Below, piece by piece: positions 51,959 to 61,065 of a stretch of DNA of 64,000 bases. This DNA is from Pseudomonas sp. A-RE-19. Lineage in GTDB: Bacteria > Pseudomonadota > Gammaproteobacteria > Pseudomonadales > Pseudomonadaceae. Location of the stretch: NCBI RefSeq assembly GCF_019956555.1, contig NZ_JAHBDQ010000033.1, forward strand, positions 1 through 64,000. The letters run 5' to 3'. Made by a program: the position numbers and the translations under genes. How positions within the stretch are numbered: the first letter of the stretch is position 1; each line of letters opens with the position of its first letter. The notes under the pieces were generated by a model. It had not been told where the DNA came from, made no database searches, and saw nothing but the letters and a program-made list of their open reading frames with translations.

Positions 51959-53088
51959 CAGCCCCTCGGTGCCAGTTCGGTGACGTGCGGCAAATGCCAG
52001 AAAGCATCGCGCACCGCGCGATCGGAGAAGCGCTCACGCAAGCGATCGAACATCAGCTCGGCGCACTGGCGACGTTGCTGATCGTCCATCGCGGCCAAAT
52101 GTTGCAGCCCTTGAGCCAGACGCTCGGCATCGCCCAGCGGAAACAGAATGCCCACGCCTTCGACCACTTCCCTGGCCCCACCGCACGCGGTAGCGAGCAA
52201 CGGCACACCGGCGGCCATGGCCTCCAGCAACACCATGCCAAATGGCTCGTGATCGGAACTCAGGGCAAACACATCGAAAGCGCGGAAGTAGCGACGGGCA
52301 TCGGGTACCTGACCAAGGAACAGCACGCGATCGCCGATACCCAGTTCACGTGCCAGAGCCTTGAGGTCCTGTTCGAGCCGACCGCTGCCAAGGATCACCA
52401 ACTGACTGTTGGCCGGTAACCCCGGCAATGCCGCTGCAAAACCGTGTAGCAGCGTGGCCTGGTCCTTGTCCGGATGCAGGCGCCCGACGTTGCCGACAAT
52501 CCAGGCATCCATCGACAGACCGAGGGTTTCCCGGGCCTCGCGGACCGACACCTGACTGGTCTGCAGCGCAGGTATATCAATATGGTTATAGAGCGTCTGA
52601 ATCCGCTCGACTGGCCACTTCGGCAAGCAACGACGCATGTCGTCACGCACCGCATCGGAGACCCCGAGCAGGCTCAGGCGCTTGCGGAAAATATGCGCGA
52701 ACAGTTTGCGGGTGCTGCGCTGGTAATCGCCAAATGCGTGATGCACGCCAATGACCGGCAATGAAGTGCCGAGCAAGGCGATGTAGATCGGCTTGAAACG
52801 GTGAGCAATACAGAAACTGAAATTGCGCGACGCGGCGATCTTGCGCAGATCGCCGATGGCGCCCAGCTTCAGGCCACGAATGGCCTTGGAGCTGTACTCC
52901 ATGAACAGCACTTCGTCGGACGCGCAACTCGCGGCGACTTCGGCATCGGCAGCCCCGGTCAGAAACACCGTGGTCACGCGATAACCGGTCCCCGCGAACA
53001 GGTTGGCGTACTGCCGGGCGCAGTCCAGAAACGGCCCGTCATAGCCGTGGCAGAACTGCAACACATGGCGTTCAGCCGAGCGTGTCAT
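51958..53088 (-). CDS. wapH: GT4 glycosyltransferase (WapH-like)
   Basis: The 376-residue GT-B protein shows HVLQFCHGYDGPFLDCARQ at the start, VGNVGRLHPDKDQATLLHGF and FALSSDHEPFGMVLLEAMAA (E-x7-E) in the donor half. By order beside the carbamoyltransferase it matches PAO1 WapH, an outer-core glucosyltransferase; donor sugar is inferred. It shares 17 bases with the end of the carbamoyltransferase gene. Confidence 0.87.
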   Translation of the reverse strand: MTRSAERHVLQFCHGYDGPFLDCARQYANLFAGTGYRVTTVFLTGAADAEVAASCASDEVLFMEYSSKAIRGLKLGAIGDLRKIAASRNFSFCIAHRFKPIYIALLGTSLPVIGVHHAFGDYQRSTRKLFAHIFRKRLSLLGVSDAVRDDMRRCLPKWPVERIQTLYNHIDIPALQTSQVSVREARETLGLSMDAWIVGNVGRLHPDKDQATLLHGFAAALPGLPANSQLVILGSGRLEQDLKALARELGIGDRVLFLGQVPDARRYFRAFDVFALSSDHEPFGMVLLEAMAAGVPLLATACGGAREVVEGVGILFPLGDAERLAQGLQHLAAMDDQQRRQCAELMFDRLRERFSDRAVRDAFWHLPHVTELAPRG

Positions 53089-54829
53089 AAGCGTCCGCGC
53101 CTTCTTTGACCACCAGAATATCTTCCATGATCAGGTATTGCAGGTCGGAACCGAAGAACATGTTCAAGGCGTCGGTCGGCGAGCAGATCATCGGCTCGCC
53201 ACGACGGTTGAGCGAAGTGTTCAGTGACACGCCGTTGCCGGTCAGTACTTCCAGCGCCTTCATCATGTCGTAGTAGCGCGGGTTGTATTCGCGCTTGAGC
53301 ACCTGGGCGCGGGAGGTGCCGTCTTCGTGGACAACTTCCGGCACACGGGTTTTCCACTCTTCCGCCACTTCGAAGGTGAAGGTCATGAACGGCGCCGGGT
53401 GATCGATCTTGATCATTTGTGGCGCAACGGTGTCGAGCATCGACGGGCAGAAAGGCCTCCAGCGCTCGCGGAACTTGATCTGGTGGTTGATCCGGTCAGC
53501 CACACCGACGGCGCTCGGGCAACCGATGATCGAACGACCGCCCAAGGCGCGCGGACCGAACTCCATGCGGCCCTGGAACCAGGCCACCGGGTTGCCGTCG
53601 ACCATGATTTTGGCGATGTTTTCCGGCATGTTCTCAAGCTTGCGCCACGCAGGCTTGCTCGGGTGACGGGCACAGGCCGCGAGCACGTCTTCGTTGCTGT
53701 AGGACGGGCCGAGGTAGACGTGTTCCATCTTCTCGACCGGTACACCACGGGCGTGAGACACGTAAGCTGCCGCGCCAACCGCGGTGCCGGCATCGCCGGA
53801 CGCCGGCTGAACGAACAGCTCTTTGACGTCGTCGCGGGCGATGATTTTCTGGTTGAGCTTGACGTTCAACGCACAGCCACCGGCGTAGGCCAGTTTGCCG
53901 GTTTCCTTGAGCACGTCGCCCAGGTAGTAGTCGATCATCTGCAGCGAAATTTTTTCGAACAGCGCTTGAATGCTGGCGGCATAGTGGATGTAAGGCTCGT
54001 CGGCGATGTCGCCTTCGCGCTTGGGACCCAGCCACTCGATCAGCTTCGGCGAGAAGTAGTAACCCTTGCCCTTCTCTTTGTAGCGACGCAGGCCGATGAC
54101 GTTGGCGTAGTCGGTGTTGATCACCAGCTCGCCGTTTTCGAACGAAGCCAGGCGCGAGAAATCGTATTTGCTGGCGTCGCCGTACGGCGCCATGCCCATG
54201 ACCTTGAACTCACCGTCGAGCATATCGAAACCGAGGAACTCGGTGATCGCGCCGTAAAGGCCGCCGAGGGAGTCCGGATCGAAGAATTCCTTGATCTTGT
54301 GGATCTTGCCGTTTTCGCCATAACCAAAGAAGGTCGTGGCGTACTCGCCCTTGCCGTCGATGCCCAGGATCGCGGTTTTCTCTTTGAAACCGGAACAGTG
54401 ATAAGCGCTGGAGGCGTGGGCCAGGTGGTGCTCGACCGGCTCGATCTTGATCTTCTTCGGATCAAAACCCAGTTGCTCCAGGCACCAGACGATCTTGTTG
54501 CGATAGCGCTTGTAGCGACGGTTGCCCATCAGGATCGCGTCGAGTGCACGGTCCGGGGCGTACCAGTAACGCTTGGCGTACTGCCAGCGTGCCTTGCCGA
54601 ACAGGCTGATCGGCGCGAATGGAATCGCCACCACGTCAACATCGGACGGCTTGATGCCAGCCTGCTCGAGGCAGAACTTCGCCGATTCGTAAGGCATGCG
54701 GTTCTTTGCATGTTTATCGCGCACGAAGCGCTCTTCTTCAGCCGCCGCGACCAGCTTGCCGTCGATATACAAGGCTGCGGAAGGATCATGGCTAAGGGCG
54801 CCGGACAGGCCAAGAATCGTCAATGCCAC
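53072..54829 (-). CDS. wapO: LPS-core carbamoyltransferase (WapO)
   Basis: The 585-residue enzyme belongs to the NodU/HypF-like carbamoyltransferases. The N-terminal ASKHA part reads ILGLSGALSHDPSAALYIDG and EHHLAHASSAYHCSGF (metal-binding histidines). The C-terminal carbamoyl-phosphate part has GRMEFGPRALGGRSI and FRERWRPFCPSML. It is thought to 7-O-carbamoylate the second core heptose, as in P. aeruginosa. It is the first gene of the 46651-54829 run; the 312 bases upstream hold a REP and probably its promoter. Confidence 0.93.
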   Translation of the reverse strand: MALTILGLSGALSHDPSAALYIDGKLVAAAEEERFVRDKHAKNRMPYESAKFCLEQAGIKPSDVDVVAIPFAPISLFGKARWQYAKRYWYAPDRALDAILMGNRRYKRYRNKIVWCLEQLGFDPKKIKIEPVEHHLAHASSAYHCSGFKEKTAILGIDGKGEYATTFFGYGENGKIHKIKEFFDPDSLGGLYGAITEFLGFDMLDGEFKVMGMAPYGDASKYDFSRLASFENGELVINTDYANVIGLRRYKEKGKGYYFSPKLIEWLGPKREGDIADEPYIHYAASIQALFEKISLQMIDYYLGDVLKETGKLAYAGGCALNVKLNQKIIARDDVKELFVQPASGDAGTAVGAAAYVSHARGVPVEKMEHVYLGPSYSNEDVLAACARHPSKPAWRKLENMPENIAKIMVDGNPVAWFQGRMEFGPRALGGRSIIGCPSAVGVADRINHQIKFRERWRPFCPSMLDTVAPQMIKIDHPAPFMTFTFEVAEEWKTRVPEVVHEDGTSRAQVLKREYNPRYYDMMKALEVLTGNGVSLNTSLNRRGEPMICSPTDALNMFFGSDLQYLIMEDILVVKEGADAYDTLG

Positions 54830-55043
54830 AGGGGTCTAGCCTCTTTAGTCTGCATGCAGGCGCAACGCGCCTCAAAAATTAATGTGCCCTCGCAAGCGGC
54901 GAGAGACAGCTAAAGGGCGAGATTATAGCGTAAACATGACGGGAATGAGCCTGCCCTTATCAGCGCCGTGAGGATGACGTCGAGCTCACGCGTTCACCGT
55001 CGCTCATCCGGGACCTGTGCGCCAGTGAATCCTGATATTGCCG

Positions 55044-55137
55044 CATCGCGAGCAGGCTCGCTCCCACACTGGATCTGTGTCGCACACATATTTGTGTACG
55101 ACCGAGAACTACGGTGGGAGCGAGCCTGCTCGCGATG
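55044..55137. repeat. REP inverted repeat, type B
   Basis: Arms CATCGCGAGCAGGCTCGCTC.. (55044-55067) and its complement (55114-55137) are separated by a 46-base loop that itself holds a short ACACATATTTGTGT palindrome. It sits in the 312-base gap between the double-kinase and wapO genes, which share a strand. The rest of that gap holds no gene I can see. Confidence 0.88.
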
Positions 55138-55141
55138 GGAT

Positions 55142-56593
55142 TCAGGCAGCGCTGGAAATGTCTTTAGGCAACCGCTGATCAATGACTTGATACAGCGCAC
55201 TACTCTCAGGCCAATTGCGCATGAATCGCGCCCGATCCCGAGCATACGCCGGAGCAAAGCTGCTCACCGAGCCATGCTGACACATCGAATCCAGATCGAT
55301 CAGCGCCCAGCGATCCTGCTGCCAGAACAGGTTATGACCCTTGAAATCGCCATGGCTGATCCGCTCGCGAATCAGCTCGGCGAACAGGTGATCCAGTGCC
55401 TGCAACTCAGCCTCTGGCGCGTTGCCGATTTCAACGTATGGCGCGAAGCGCTCGATGATGTCCGGCCCCGGCAAGTACTCGGTCACCAGATACGCCCGGC
55501 TGCGCAGCCAGAGAAAACGCTTCTCCAGTAACGCCAATGGCTTGGGTGTGGCGATGCCCAGGAACGCCAGGCGATTACCTTCGCGCCATGAGTGCCAGGC
55601 ACGGCTCGGGCGCCAGAAACGCTTGAGCCAGTGGGCAAAGCCCTTGATGTTGTAGCGCTTGATCACCAGGGTGCGACCGGCCACATCAACCTTGCCGACG
55701 CTCGCCGCACCGCCGGTCTTGTACAGATGCCCCTGATCGAGCAAGGCATCGGCCTGTTCCAGCACCGGCAGCATTGCAGCCTCTTCTTCACGGCGAATCG
55801 CCCGCAAGCCGAACGCGCCGCGCTGCACGCTGAACAGCGTGCATTCGCGGCCGACCTTGATCAGAAAGTCCTTCAAGCGCCAGCGACGGACCTTGTCGAT
55901 CTGCTTCTGCAACGCCTCCATGGGCAAGGCGTGCTCGCCGTTGCTCAACAGGTAATACACCAGCAACTCTTCGATGAAAGGTTCCAGCGATGCGGGCAAC
56001 TGGGCGAAAAACACCCCAAGGTTTTCCAAGACTTTCTGCTGTGACAGTGGCTTGCCAGCCGTCTCGGCACAGATCCCGGCGCCATCGATCAAATACAATT
56101 GACCACCATGGCGCAGCAGGTTGTCCAGATGCAGATCTTCCTGCCACAGGCCTTTGCTGTGCAGCTGCCCAATGGCACCTAACGCCTCGGCCAGCACCGC
56201 GGATTGCTCATCCGCCAACACAGGCAAGTGTTCGACCTGTTTCCAGGCGTCCCCCAGGCTCTCGGCGCCCTCAAGGAAATCGAACAACAGCCAGCCACCT
56301 TCGCCGTCCTTCAGGCCATCAGCCAATAGCAACGGCGTGGTCAGCCCCTGAGCGGCGAGCAAACGCACACCATCCAGTTCACGCTGAAAGTGCCGCGCCG
56401 CTTTGCCGCCGACCAGCAGCTTGGCCAGCACCGGCCGTCCGCGCCAGACGCCGGCGCCTACATAACGCTGCCCCGGCAATACCCGCAGCAGGCTTAGCAG
56501 TTGCAACTCGGCAGGCCCCGCGGCATCGGCCAGTGAAATGTTCAGCGGCAGGCCAGGGCTGCGGCCGGCGTTTTTCAGTTCGGACAAACGCAT
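55142..56593 (-). CDS. Double kinase-fold LPS-core protein (PA5006-like)
   Basis: The 483-residue protein carries two LPS-kinase-like domains. The first (about 40-200) has QEDLHLDNLL with Asp153 and LIDGAGIC. The second (about 275-470) has SHGDFKGHNLFW with Asp416 and ALIDLDSMCQHG. Both keep the Asp and Asn of the catalytic loop. The protein is soluble. It corresponds in place to PA5006. Its target is probably a core heptose phosphate or another core sugar, but this is not shown. It shares one base with wapQ (TGATG). Confidence 0.85.
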   Translation of the reverse strand: MRLSELKNAGRSPGLPLNISLADAAGPAELQLLSLLRVLPGQRYVGAGVWRGRPVLAKLLVGGKAARHFQRELDGVRLLAAQGLTTPLLLADGLKDGEGGWLLFDFLEGAESLGDAWKQVEHLPVLADEQSAVLAEALGAIGQLHSKGLWQEDLHLDNLLRHGGQLYLIDGAGICAETAGKPLSQQKVLENLGVFFAQLPASLEPFIEELLVYYLLSNGEHALPMEALQKQIDKVRRWRLKDFLIKVGRECTLFSVQRGAFGLRAIRREEEAAMLPVLEQADALLDQGHLYKTGGAASVGKVDVAGRTLVIKRYNIKGFAHWLKRFWRPSRAWHSWREGNRLAFLGIATPKPLALLEKRFLWLRSRAYLVTEYLPGPDIIERFAPYVEIGNAPEAELQALDHLFAELIRERISHGDFKGHNLFWQQDRWALIDLDSMCQHGSVSSFAPAYARDRARFMRNWPESSALYQVIDQRLPKDISSAA

Positions 56594-57345
56594 CAGCGCG
56601 TCTCCTTAAGACTGCGCCGCGCAGTCAGGCGCGATACCCAACGGCCCACCCGCGAACTGTTCGATGGCTGCTCCAGATAAACCGCCAGCAGCTCGTGCAA
56701 CTGACTTTCTCGCCATTCCGGCGCCCGACGCAGCAGCGGCTCCAGGTCCCTGACCCGATCACGCCGGCCGAACAGCATCGGACGGGTTTTTTCCAGGTCG
56801 ATCAACCGAGCCCGATAACCGTCACCCGTGGCCTGGAGAAAAATATGTTTGGGGTAAAAGCAACCGTGGACCTGACGCACACCGTGCAGGCGCAGCGCCA
56901 GTTGTCCGCAGGCCTTGAGAATCGCCGATTGCTGCGCCGCGCTCAGGTCCGACCAGCGCTGCAACAGCGAATCCAGGTCATCCCAACCATCCAGTGCACG
57001 GGTCAGCAGAATCGCCCGGACTTCGCCTTCGACCTTGCGTTCACCGAAGAACGCAGCCTGCAGCGCCGGAATACCCAGTTTCCGATAACGACGGATGTTG
57101 CGAAACTCCCGGGCAAAACTCGGCTCGCCCAAGGGCGAATGCAAGGTACGCGTCAGGTAGTTGCTTTGACGTTTGAGGTAATAACCACGACCTTCCAGAT
57201 CCAGTCGAAACACACTGCTCCAACCACCCCGACCGGTGTTGGGTTCGTCCACCGCTTTGAGCTGTTTTGCCCAGAGTGTGTCGAAGGTGCCGAGGCCATG
57301 ACGCTCAAGCAGCGCACGGTCTTCAGCAGCCAAAAAATCAATCAT
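56593..57345 (-). CDS. wapQ: LPS-core kinase-like protein WapQ
   Basis: The 250-residue protein has the WaaP fold, with GRGYYLKRQSNYLTRT for the nucleotide lysine and ARLIDLEKTRPM as the DFG-like part. The catalytic loop reads HGCFYPKHIF; lined up with WaaP HRDCYICHF it has Cys162 where WaaP has Asp163. ATG 57345 (MIDFLAAEDRALLERH) overlaps the wapP stop as ATGA; the frame to 57531 is rejected. It was assigned by order between PA5006-like and wapP; exact role unknown. Confidence 0.87.
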   Translation of the reverse strand: MIDFLAAEDRALLERHGLGTFDTLWAKQLKAVDEPNTGRGGWSSVFRLDLEGRGYYLKRQSNYLTRTLHSPLGEPSFAREFRNIRRYRKLGIPALQAAFFGERKVEGEVRAILLTRALDGWDDLDSLLQRWSDLSAAQQSAILKACGQLALRLHGVRQVHGCFYPKHIFLQATGDGYRARLIDLEKTRPMLFGRRDRVRDLEPLLRRAPEWRESQLHELLAVYLEQPSNSSRVGRWVSRLTARRSLKETR

Positions 57346-58076
57346 TCGCGACCCTCGAAAAATCTCACTACGTGCCGGATCCGTTTCTTGTCGGCGGCAT
57401 TGAGCCGAGTGCATTGACGGTATTGCAGATAGAAACGCAAACGCTGGGTGGCCGACAGGTGATACTTGGCGACCTTGTCGAGACAGGCCAGGTCTTTGGT
57501 GATCCGGTATTTGAGCCAGAAGCCGCGCCAAAAATCACCGTTGGGGCAGTCGATCAGAAACAACCGGGCCTCATCGTCGATCAGCAGATTGCGCCACTTC
57601 AAATCGTTATGGGTGAAGCGATGGTCGTGCATGGTCCGGGTATAACCCGCCAGTTGTCGACTGACGCTGTCGACCCAGGCACGGTCCGCCAGTTTCGGGT
57701 CATGCCGATTAGCCAGGACCGACAAGTCTTCAGTGTGCGGCAGTTCGCGCGTGATCATCGCCCCACGGTTGTACGCGGCGCCGCGCCGCTCCAATCCCCA
57801 GGCCACCACTTCGGCGGTGGGAATGCCCCACTTGGCGAAACGCTTGAGATTCTGCCACTCGGCTTTTACCCGAGGCTTGCCCAAATAGCGGCGCAGGCCT
57901 TTACCGGCGCCAACGTAGCGTTTGACGTAATAGTTGACGCCATTGCGCTGGACGCGAATGACCTCGGACAGTGGATCCTGGGTCAGTTGCTCGCCCTTGA
58001 GGGCAAATACCGCCTCAAGACTGCCGAAGTCTTCTGCCAGATCGCTGTAAGCCGGCTCCAGTCTCCAACCCGACAT
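57342..58076 (-). CDS. wapP: LPS-core kinase-like protein WapP
   Basis: The 244-residue protein has a WaaP-type fold: VNYYVKRYVGAGKGLRRYLG (ATP Lys), FTHNDLKWRNLLID with the catalytic Asp158 and Asn, and LFLIDCPNGDFWRGFW as the DFG-like segment. All key residues remain, so it is probably an active core sugar kinase, proposed to phosphorylate a heptose. It overlaps waaP (TGATG) and wapQ (ATGA). Confidence 0.9.
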   Translation of the reverse strand: MSGWRLEPAYSDLAEDFGSLEAVFALKGEQLTQDPLSEVIRVQRNGVNYYVKRYVGAGKGLRRYLGKPRVKAEWQNLKRFAKWGIPTAEVVAWGLERRGAAYNRGAMITRELPHTEDLSVLANRHDPKLADRAWVDSVSRQLAGYTRTMHDHRFTHNDLKWRNLLIDDEARLFLIDCPNGDFWRGFWLKYRITKDLACLDKVAKYHLSATQRLRFYLQYRQCTRLNAADKKRIRHVVRFFEGRE

Positions 58077-58882
58077 CAGAGCGCATCCCCGTATCGCTGC
58101 TTACGCTCGTAGAGCTTGTTGGCCTTGCCTTCGAGCCACGCCAGCAACCCTGCTTCTTCAGCCAGAATCTGGCGCAGGGGCTGCTGGAAGTAACCCTTGA
58201 GGAAACGCAGCTTGTCGCGACGCGTCAGGCCAATGTCGAGCGCAGAAAAATACAGCGCCGCCAGGTCCTTGTTGCGCCAGCGTTGGGTGATCGTCGGGCG
58301 GGTCTGGGCGCGGTGCAGGTCGATCACCGAGAGCTTGAAGTCATCGGCTGTCACCGGCTTGTCGGTGTGCAGCAGAAAGTGGCAGATGTAGCAGTCGCGG
58401 TGGTTGACCCCGGCGCGGTGCATCATGCCGGTCATGCGCGCGACTTCGGCGATCAAGGCGCGCTTGAGTGTTGGCTCGGGCGGCTGCTTGATCCAATTGA
58501 TACTGAAATCTTCGAGGCTGACGGTGGGCGCCAGCTCTTCAGTGACGATGAATGAATGCTGGTCTGCCGGGTTGCTGCCCTTTTCACCGTAAGCGACGGC
58601 GGTCATGGTCGGCACGCCGACTTCTTGCAGGCGTTGAATGGCCTTCCACTCCTGACCCGCGCCAAGCACCGGCAGCTTGGCGGTCAGCAGGTTCTTGAAG
58701 ATCTCGCCCCAACCGATGCCACGGTGGATCTTCACGAAGAAACCGTGGCCGTCCACCTCAGTACGCAGTGTCCGGCGCGCTTCAAGCTCGCGGTACACCT
58801 CGCCCTTGAGGCCCTCGACTTCGGCGAACGGGTCGCGTCCGGCCCAGAGGCTCTTGAACGGTTCAGCCAGCATCAACTTCAT
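58076..58882 (-). CDS. waaP: LPS heptose I kinase WaaP
   Basis: WaaP phosphorylates the first core heptose, which is essential for outer-membrane stability and viability in P. aeruginosa. The 268-residue protein has HGFFVKIHRGIGWGEIFKN (ATP Lys), MMHRAGVNHRDCYICHFLL with catalytic Asp163, and LSVIDLHRAQTRP. Asp163 and the length match PAO1 WaaP as I recall it. The start overlaps the waaG stop; it is in the middle of the kinase run. Confidence 0.95.
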   Translation of the reverse strand: MKLMLAEPFKSLWAGRDPFAEVEGLKGEVYRELEARRTLRTEVDGHGFFVKIHRGIGWGEIFKNLLTAKLPVLGAGQEWKAIQRLQEVGVPTMTAVAYGEKGSNPADQHSFIVTEELAPTVSLEDFSINWIKQPPEPTLKRALIAEVARMTGMMHRAGVNHRDCYICHFLLHTDKPVTADDFKLSVIDLHRAQTRPTITQRWRNKDLAALYFSALDIGLTRRDKLRFLKGYFQQPLRQILAEEAGLLAWLEGKANKLYERKQRYGDAL

Positions 58883-60003
58883 TAAGCGTGCTCCGCCAGA
58901 ATCACATCGGCCGCGTGCTGCGGCATGCTGTAGAGGTCGGCCGTCTCGGCGAAAGCCAGACCGTTGCGGCTCCAGGCCGCCCGTGCATTTGCGTCGTTCA
59001 ACATGCCGGTCAGGTACTGCGTCAGTTGCGCCTGATCGAAGGGTTCATCCAGCACCAGACCGGCGTCGGCCTCGGCGATGTAATGGGCGTACCCGCACAC
59101 CGCGCTCACCAACACCGGCAAACCGGCCACCAGGGCTTCAAGCAATACCGTCCCGGTGTTTTCGTTGTACGCCGGGTGGATCAACAGATCGGCACCGAGC
59201 AGGAAACGCGGGATATCGCTGCGCCCCTTGAGGAACTGCACGTTGTCGCCGAGCCCCAATGTGGCGCTCTGCAACTGGAATACTTTGGGGTCGTCCTGGC
59301 CAATTACAAATAAGCGGGTGCGTTTTTTCAGCTCGGCGGGCAGCGCAGCCAGCGCCTTGAGGCTGCGGTCCACGCCTTTGGTCTTGAACCCGGAACCGAT
59401 CTGCACCAGTAGCAGCTCATCGTCCTTCAGGTTGAATTCGGCGCGGAACCCGGCGCGAATTTCATCCGCGCTCGCTGGCCGACGACGGTCCTGGGCGATG
59501 CCCGGTGGCAGCAGATGAAAGCGTGCAAGCGGTGTGTCGTAGTGCTTGATGAACAGCGGCTGCTGGACTTCGGAAATCATCAGCACTTCGGTTTTGGCGT
59601 CCTTGGCGAACACCGCGCGCTCGTACTCGGCGAAGTGCCGGTAGCGGCCCCAACGACGGTACAGCGAGTTGCGCAGGTTCTGCGCCTTGTCTTCGAAGCA
59701 GCCATCGGCGGCGTAGTAAACGTCCAGGCCCGGCATTTTGTTGAAGCCGATCAGGCGATCCACCGGGCGCCGGGCCAGATCGGCCTCCATCCACTCGGTG
59801 AGTTTTTCGTTGCGCCGATGATTGAAGAACGCCTTGACCGGTGCCACCAGCACTTCGAAACCCGGTGGAACATCGCCTTCCCAGATCAGCGTGTAGACGC
59901 GAATCTGATGGCCGCGCTGCTGACATTCCAGGGCGATGCGCATGAAATCGCGCTGCAAACCGCCAAAGGGAAAGTACTTGTACAGGACAAATGCCAATTG
60001 CAT
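58882..60003 (-). CDS. waaG: LPS-core GT4 glycosyltransferase WaaG
   Basis: The 373-residue protein starts LAFVLYKYFPFGGLQRDFMR and has the WaaG features GFNKMPGLDVYYAADGCFE and PGIAQDRRRPASADEIRAGF, with donor-site LIHPAYNENTGTVLLEALVA (E-x7-E). WaaG adds the first outer-core hexose (GalN in Pseudomonas, glucose in E. coli) to heptose II. It shares one base with waaC and overlaps waaP's start. Confidence 0.95.
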   Translation of the reverse strand: MQLAFVLYKYFPFGGLQRDFMRIALECQQRGHQIRVYTLIWEGDVPPGFEVLVAPVKAFFNHRRNEKLTEWMEADLARRPVDRLIGFNKMPGLDVYYAADGCFEDKAQNLRNSLYRRWGRYRHFAEYERAVFAKDAKTEVLMISEVQQPLFIKHYDTPLARFHLLPPGIAQDRRRPASADEIRAGFRAEFNLKDDELLLVQIGSGFKTKGVDRSLKALAALPAELKKRTRLFVIGQDDPKVFQLQSATLGLGDNVQFLKGRSDIPRFLLGADLLIHPAYNENTGTVLLEALVAGLPVLVSAVCGYAHYIAEADAGLVLDEPFDQAQLTQYLTGMLNDANARAAWSRNGLAFAETADLYSMPQHAADVILAEHA

Positions 60004-61064
60004 CAGCGCAGCTCCTCAGCCAGTAACAACGTGCTCAGTCGGCTCGCGACACGCTCGGGATTCAGACGCGTGAAGCACAGGGGCCACTCGCGTTTCAGGT
60101 CGAACCGACGAGCATCGTCGGCCGTCGGTTGATAGGTACATTTCTTTTGCAGGCACGGCGCGCAGGGAAAGTCGCTGGCCATGTGAATCTGCGACTTGCC
60201 ATACGCGCCGGTCAGGCCCGGGTTGGTCGGGCCGAACAGCGACAGGGTCGGCACGTCCAGCGCTGCGGCCAGATGACCGAGACCGGTGTCCACCGCCACG
60301 CAGGCTTGCGCCCCGGCCAGGACTTTGCCGACACCCGCCAGGTTCAGCTTGGGCAGCACTTCGACGTGTTTCATGTCTTTGGCGATGCGCTCGGCGCGGG
60401 CCTTTTCGGTTGGGTTGCCCCACGGCAGTTTTACCGCCACACCGAGGTACCCCACCCGTTCGGCCAGCTCGCGCCAATAGGCTTCGGGCCAGTGCTTGGT
60501 GTCCCAGGTGGTGCCATGGAGAAACACCACGTACGGATTCTTGCGCGGCAACTCCACCAACCGCTCGACATTCAGGCCATAGTCGCCCAACCCTTTAGGC
60601 AAGTCGTAACCCAGTGCGACCGCGAACAACTGACGCACTCGCTCTACCGCGTGTTGCCCACGGGCCACGGCCAGACGCCGGGAATAGAAGCGCGCGGCGA
60701 TCGGTTCGCGGGCCGAGTTCTTGTCCAGCCCGGCCACCGGGGCTTTGGCATAGCGAGTCAACAACGCGCTTTTCAGCAGGCCTTGAGCATCGATCACCAA
60801 GTCATACTTTGTCGCGCGCACGCTTTGCTTGAAGCGTTTCCACTCGCCACTCTTGATGGTCTGCCAGATGTTCTTGCGCCAGCGACGGATCGCCACCGGA
60901 ATCACCTTGCCCACGGCCGGGTGCCAGGTCGGGATTTCGGCGAAGCCTTCTTCCACTACCCAGTCGAATTTGATGCCGGGGATCGCCCGCGCCGCATCGG
61001 TCAATGCGGGCAACGCGTGAATCACGTCGCCCAGCGAAGAAGTCTTGATCAACAGTACCCGCAA
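60003..61064 (-). CDS. waaC: ADP-heptose:LPS heptosyltransferase I WaaC
   Basis: The 353-residue GT9 enzyme transfers the first heptose to Kdo. Motifs: KTSSLGDVIHALPALTDA, WVVEEGFAEIP, DAQGLLKSALLTRYA, HGTTWDTKHWPEAYWREL and VAVDTGLGHLAAAL, all WaaC-type. The start is TTG at 61062-61064, one base after the waaF stop, with GAGGT eight bases upstream; no better start exists. That ties translation of WaaC to WaaF. Confidence 0.95.
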   Translation of the reverse strand: MRVLLIKTSSLGDVIHALPALTDAARAIPGIKFDWVVEEGFAEIPTWHPAVGKVIPVAIRRWRKNIWQTIKSGEWKRFKQSVRATKYDLVIDAQGLLKSALLTRYAKAPVAGLDKNSAREPIAARFYSRRLAVARGQHAVERVRQLFAVALGYDLPKGLGDYGLNVERLVELPRKNPYVVFLHGTTWDTKHWPEAYWRELAERVGYLGVAVKLPWGNPTEKARAERIAKDMKHVEVLPKLNLAGVGKVLAGAQACVAVDTGLGHLAAALDVPTLSLFGPTNPGLTGAYGKSQIHMASDFPCAPCLQKKCTYQPTADDARRFDLKREWPLCFTRLNPERVASRLSTLLLAEELR

Positions 61065-61065
61065 A

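Noticed and set aside
54830..55043. Possible small gene upstream of wapO
   Set aside because: No frame has a start signal or familiar sequence; promoter and leader of wapO are the simpler explanation.
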